From positions 3,168,940 to 3,232,939 of the forward strand of contig NZ_HG315671.1 of assembly GCF_000723205.1 (NCBI RefSeq): a stretch of DNA of 64,000 nt, written 5' to 3'. The notes under the pieces were generated by a model that saw nothing but the letters and a program-made list of their open reading frames with translations, did not search any database and was not told where the DNA came from. This DNA comes from Formosa agariphila KMM 3901 (GTDB lineage: Bacteria; Bacteroidota; Bacteroidia; Flavobacteriales; Flavobacteriaceae). Made by a program: the position numbers and the translations under genes. This document shows positions 61,392 through 64,000 of this stretch, one piece after another (the first letter of the stretch is position 1; each line of letters opens with the position of its first letter).

Positions 61392-63620
61392 TTATTGTTT
61401 TTTAAAATAACTTACTCCTGTCCAAGAGTAAGTTTTAGAATTAAGATTTAATTCGTGTTTTTTAGTTTTAGAAGCATCTGAATTTGACATGATAAATACA
61501 AACTCATCGCCATTTAACATTGTTATTTGAATGGCAGAATAGTCTACACTACTTTTTAAAACACTTAGTTTTGAGATGCTTGAAAACGCCCCTTCAGAAA
61601 GTTCACTTACTGTACTATATTTTCCATGTGTTTCTAAAACAGAAGCGAATAATGCACTATCTGTATTTTTTCTTACAATAAACACAGGGTCTGGTCTTAA
61701 GTTATACTCAGGGTCGTTAGCACCTATGCGCCCGAATATTAATTTATCGGCTTCAGACGTCGCTGTTGTATGCGTAAAGAACGTATTATGACTTCTCCAA
61801 GTTAATGCCGCTTCTCCAGTTTTAGAACTTCCTTCTCCCTCTTTCCATAAGTGTTGGTATCCGTGATCTTTACCTAAGGTAGAAAGCGTATCGTACTTAT
61901 TATAAACGAAATTTGTCGAAATCACTTGTCCTAAATAATAGAATGGTAAGTCGAATTGGTGTTTCTTATCAGAAGTTACTTGCATTAGATCTAAAACCAC
62001 TGGCTGCTCAAAACTCGCGTTATTTAACATAACCGTGGTACGCTGCATTACCGTTCCTGGATATGCGTTAAGCTCTTTTGCACTTGAAATTTGAACATCT
62101 GGATTTTCTACATCAAACACATACATATCTGAATGATGCAGACTTCCTACATCGTACTTCCCACCAAAATGAGATGTTTCGTCTTGTACTATTGTATTAT
62201 GCGCAATAGTTTGTTTTGCCCATGTTTTGTTTTCTTTTAAATATCCACCACCATTTTTTTGTTCAACATTTACAAAACGAGCTAATCCGTAGTCTTGTAA
62301 AACTTCATGACCTTCATGAAACAAAGAAATAGATAATTTATCGTAGTGTCCGTGACTTAATCCTTGAGCTGCATTTTTACCTACAAGTGTTAAGGCATCG
62401 TTTTTAGTTGAACGCAAAATTGAAATTGCACCCTGATCACCATCGGCACCATCTCGTAACAAAATAGATTTCTTTTCGAAAGGTTTTGCTTTACCATCGC
62501 GAATATCCATAGCAACGGCTAAACCTGTTTGGTCTAATTGTACACGACCTTGTTCTTGTGCAATACTTAATAATCTAGGATCTCTATCGCCATAGTAATA
62601 TGCTATATCTAAAGCAGATACTAAAGATGAAGTGTAGTAAGACATTCCTTTTTGAGAATCATTTAATGCGAAAAACTCACCGTCTTTATCGGTTAAATTC
62701 ATTAATGCATCTACACCTTTTAATAACACCCCATTTTTATGTTCGAATGGTTTTACTTCTGGTTTTACATTTTGTAATGCTTCACCAAAAATCATGAATG
62801 GGTACATCGCGTAACGCTGATAATATGCTCCTTCGGTATAATATCCATCAGGTGAAAATGGCTCTTCTAAGTTTGCTAAGAAACCAGCTTTTTGTCCTTC
62901 AACAAAAATATCTCCACCATCGTTATCTTTACCTGCGTCTAATTTTAATCCTTTAATACCGTATAACGCTCTATCAATTAAAGCCTCATCATCCATAACT
63001 AAAGCAATCATTCCAACAGCAACGTTACCCCATGTACTATGGTTATGTATTCTATTAAAATACTGAGGCGTCTCTATAGATAAGAAATCTGCCATTGGCT
63101 TAAATAAATTCTTCTCAAGGTATTTAACTTCTTTTTTCGATAAGAAATTATACACACAATCGTAAGCTTGGCTAGTATATACCAACCAAACCGAATCGTT
63201 TAAACACTGCCAGAATAATTTTCCTCTAGCATAAGATCGTTCTTGTGGGTGTCTTGGCAAACCTGGAAACATTTTTGCATATTCCATTAGCATATCACGC
63301 ACATAAATGGCATATTTTTCGTCACCAAGAATCTGATATAATACACCAGCTTCCTGCATGGTTAAATAATTTAATTTATGCTGTTCGTGTGTATAGCCTC
63401 CTGCCATATCTTTTGGCACAGGAACATCGATACCCTTAAGAATTTGGGCATCTACTTTTTCTTTAACCTGAGCTAAAGTCGCATCAAATAAAGGGACATT
63501 TCCTAATTGTGCTTTAATATCTTTAACGCCTTGTTGGGTTAAAATTAAGTTTGGGTGTTCTTGAGAAAATCCATGTTGCGCTATAAGCACACAACAGATA
63601 AAAAAGATGTTTTTTAGCAT
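61392..63620 (-). CDS. PL17 oligoalginate lyase
   Basis: A 742-residue enzyme with a signal peptide (ends GFSQ), so periplasmic. The N-terminal alginate_lyase helical toroid (about 60-330) and the heparinase II/III-like beta-sandwich half (about 380-640) are the PL17 architecture of Alg17c. Catalytic candidates are Asn193 and His194 in NRIHNHSTWGN, the Tyr cluster around 260-267 (YYTEGAYYQRY) and LSHGHYDKL at about 421-429. It releases the monouronate (DEH) from oligoalginate ends. The PL6 gene upstream is cut by the right edge; they lie 24 bases apart and form one unit. Length is typical. Confidence 0.94.
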   Translation of the reverse strand: MLKNIFFICCVLIAQHGFSQEHPNLILTQQGVKDIKAQLGNVPLFDATLAQVKEKVDAQILKGIDVPVPKDMAGGYTHEQHKLNYLTMQEAGVLYQILGDEKYAIYVRDMLMEYAKMFPGLPRHPQERSYARGKLFWQCLNDSVWLVYTSQAYDCVYNFLSKKEVKYLEKNLFKPMADFLSIETPQYFNRIHNHSTWGNVAVGMIALVMDDEALIDRALYGIKGLKLDAGKDNDGGDIFVEGQKAGFLANLEEPFSPDGYYTEGAYYQRYAMYPFMIFGEALQNVKPEVKPFEHKNGVLLKGVDALMNLTDKDGEFFALNDSQKGMSYYTSSLVSALDIAYYYGDRDPRLLSIAQEQGRVQLDQTGLAVAMDIRDGKAKPFEKKSILLRDGADGDQGAISILRSTKNDALTLVGKNAAQGLSHGHYDKLSISLFHEGHEVLQDYGLARFVNVEQKNGGGYLKENKTWAKQTIAHNTIVQDETSHFGGKYDVGSLHHSDMYVFDVENPDVQISSAKELNAYPGTVMQRTTVMLNNASFEQPVVLDLMQVTSDKKHQFDLPFYYLGQVISTNFVYNKYDTLSTLGKDHGYQHLWKEGEGSSKTGEAALTWRSHNTFFTHTTATSEADKLIFGRIGANDPEYNLRPDPVFIVRKNTDSALFASVLETHGKYSTVSELSEGAFSSISKLSVLKSSVDYSAIQITMLNGDEFVFIMSNSDASKTKKHELNLNSKTYSWTGVSYFKKQ

Positions 63621-63644
63621 GTTTGTTCGTTCGTTTGTTATTAT

Positions 63645-64000
63645 TTATTTTATAATTCCTAAATCCTTACCATTTACGCCTTTCCCTTTTAAAGGAGAAT
63701 CGTTAGACAGTTCGAATGTGTCAGTATTGGAGAATTTTGGGTCTACAGCAATACTATTTGCTACTGTATATTTTTGATCTCCGGTAACCCGCATTGCATC
63801 TACTTTATAGAAATTGTTATTGCGTATATTTACAATTGGTTCCCCTACAACCAAATGCATTTCTACAGGTTTTGTATTATTAAAAATATTATTTTCTATA
63901 CGGTTTGCTTGCACGCCATATAAAGATAAAGCTGCATTGTATTTATTTTTCTTACCAAAACCTACATGATTAATTACATTATTTTCCATCTCTAAAAATG
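63645..64000 (-). CDS. PL6-like alginate lyase, C-terminal part
   Basis: The gene runs off the right edge, and about 118 residues of its C-terminus are seen; the frame is open to base 64000, so the Met at 63989 is internal. The fragment shows parallel beta-helix rungs (NRIENNIFNNTKPVEMHLVVGE, IVNIRNNNFYK) and the characteristic end ANSIAVDPKFSNTDTFELSNDSPLKGKGVNGKDLGIIK of chondroitinase-B-like PL6 lyases. With PL17 24 bases downstream, an alginate lyase is the best reading. Catalytic residues lie in the missing part, so activity cannot be judged; another beta-helix enzyme is possible. Confidence 0.82.
   Translation of the reverse strand, partial: FLEMENNVINHVGFGKKNKYNAALSLYGVQANRIENNIFNNTKPVEMHLVVGEPIVNIRNNNFYKVDAMRVTGDQKYTVANSIAVDPKFSNTDTFELSNDSPLKGKGVNGKDLGIIK

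Noticed and set aside
1-64000. CRISPR array, tRNA, rRNA, prophage or insertion sequence
   Set aside because: No spaced direct repeats, cloverleaf or rRNA-like segments, transposase or phage genes were seen on either strand.

Overview
The window comes from a marine member of the Flavobacteriaceae (Bacteroidetes). The evidence is low-GC, A-rich intergenic DNA, start codons without Shine-Dalgarno sequences, TAnnTTTG-type -7 promoter boxes, several SusC/SusD pairs, lipoproteins with acidic residues after the lipidated Cys, a type IX secretion C-terminal domain, and a full set of alginate lyases that points to brown-algal polysaccharide as food. No rRNA, tRNA, phage, insertion sequence or CRISPR array was seen.

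Layout. 1-7.7 kb: the 3' part of a SusC/SusD operon with a discoidin lipoprotein, a 1106-residue FG-GAP/ASPIC-UnbV lipoprotein and a DUF5077/DUF3472 lipoprotein; no catalytic CAZyme is visible and the substrate is unknown. 7.8-9.7 kb: three small uncharacterised secreted proteins. 10-13.1 kb: aldehyde dehydrogenase with its DUF779 partner and a divergent AraC regulator. 14-19.9 kb: a metal-handling locus (His-rich small protein, ZnuD-like TonB receptor, three His-rich DUF4625-type lipoproteins, MerC-like protein). 20-23.1 kb: an SDR, then a BamA-like barrel with a patatin. 23.2-28 kb: a 1574-residue secreted enzyme with one PL6 and two PL7-type lyase domains. 28.3-49.1 kb: housekeeping and stress genes: PhoD phosphatase, DUF308 protein, Crp/Fnr regulator, sterol desaturase-like protein, YhdH reductase with HxlR, a DUF3302-HlyD-NodT export set, lipid kinase with App1 phosphatase, CorA, M23 peptidase, a phosphodiesterase, and a TetR-controlled dehalogenase/SDR cluster. 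49.2-64 kb: an alginate utilisation locus on the minus strand, cut by the right edge.

How the alginate genes fit together. Surface PL7 and the big PL6-PL7-PL7 enzyme cut alginate; SusC/SusD and two PKD-type lipoproteins bind and import oligomers; PL17 (and the partial PL6) finish depolymerisation to DEH; an ExuT-type MFS carrier moves monouronate across the inner membrane; an SDR reduces DEH to KDG. KDG kinase, KDPG aldolase and KdgF are not in the window. A FadR-type GntR regulator sits in the locus. A palindrome with core GGTTAACC (or GGTCGACC) lies on the promoters of the regulator gene, of susC and of the big lyase gene 21 kb away, which ties the three units into one predicted regulon.

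Other regulatory links read directly from sequence are a 12-16 bp TAATCTAGATTA palindrome shared by the DUF308 gene (next to crp/fnr) and the SDR at 20.2 kb, placed near -41 in both, and a TetR-type operator repeated in front of the tetR and dehalogenase genes.
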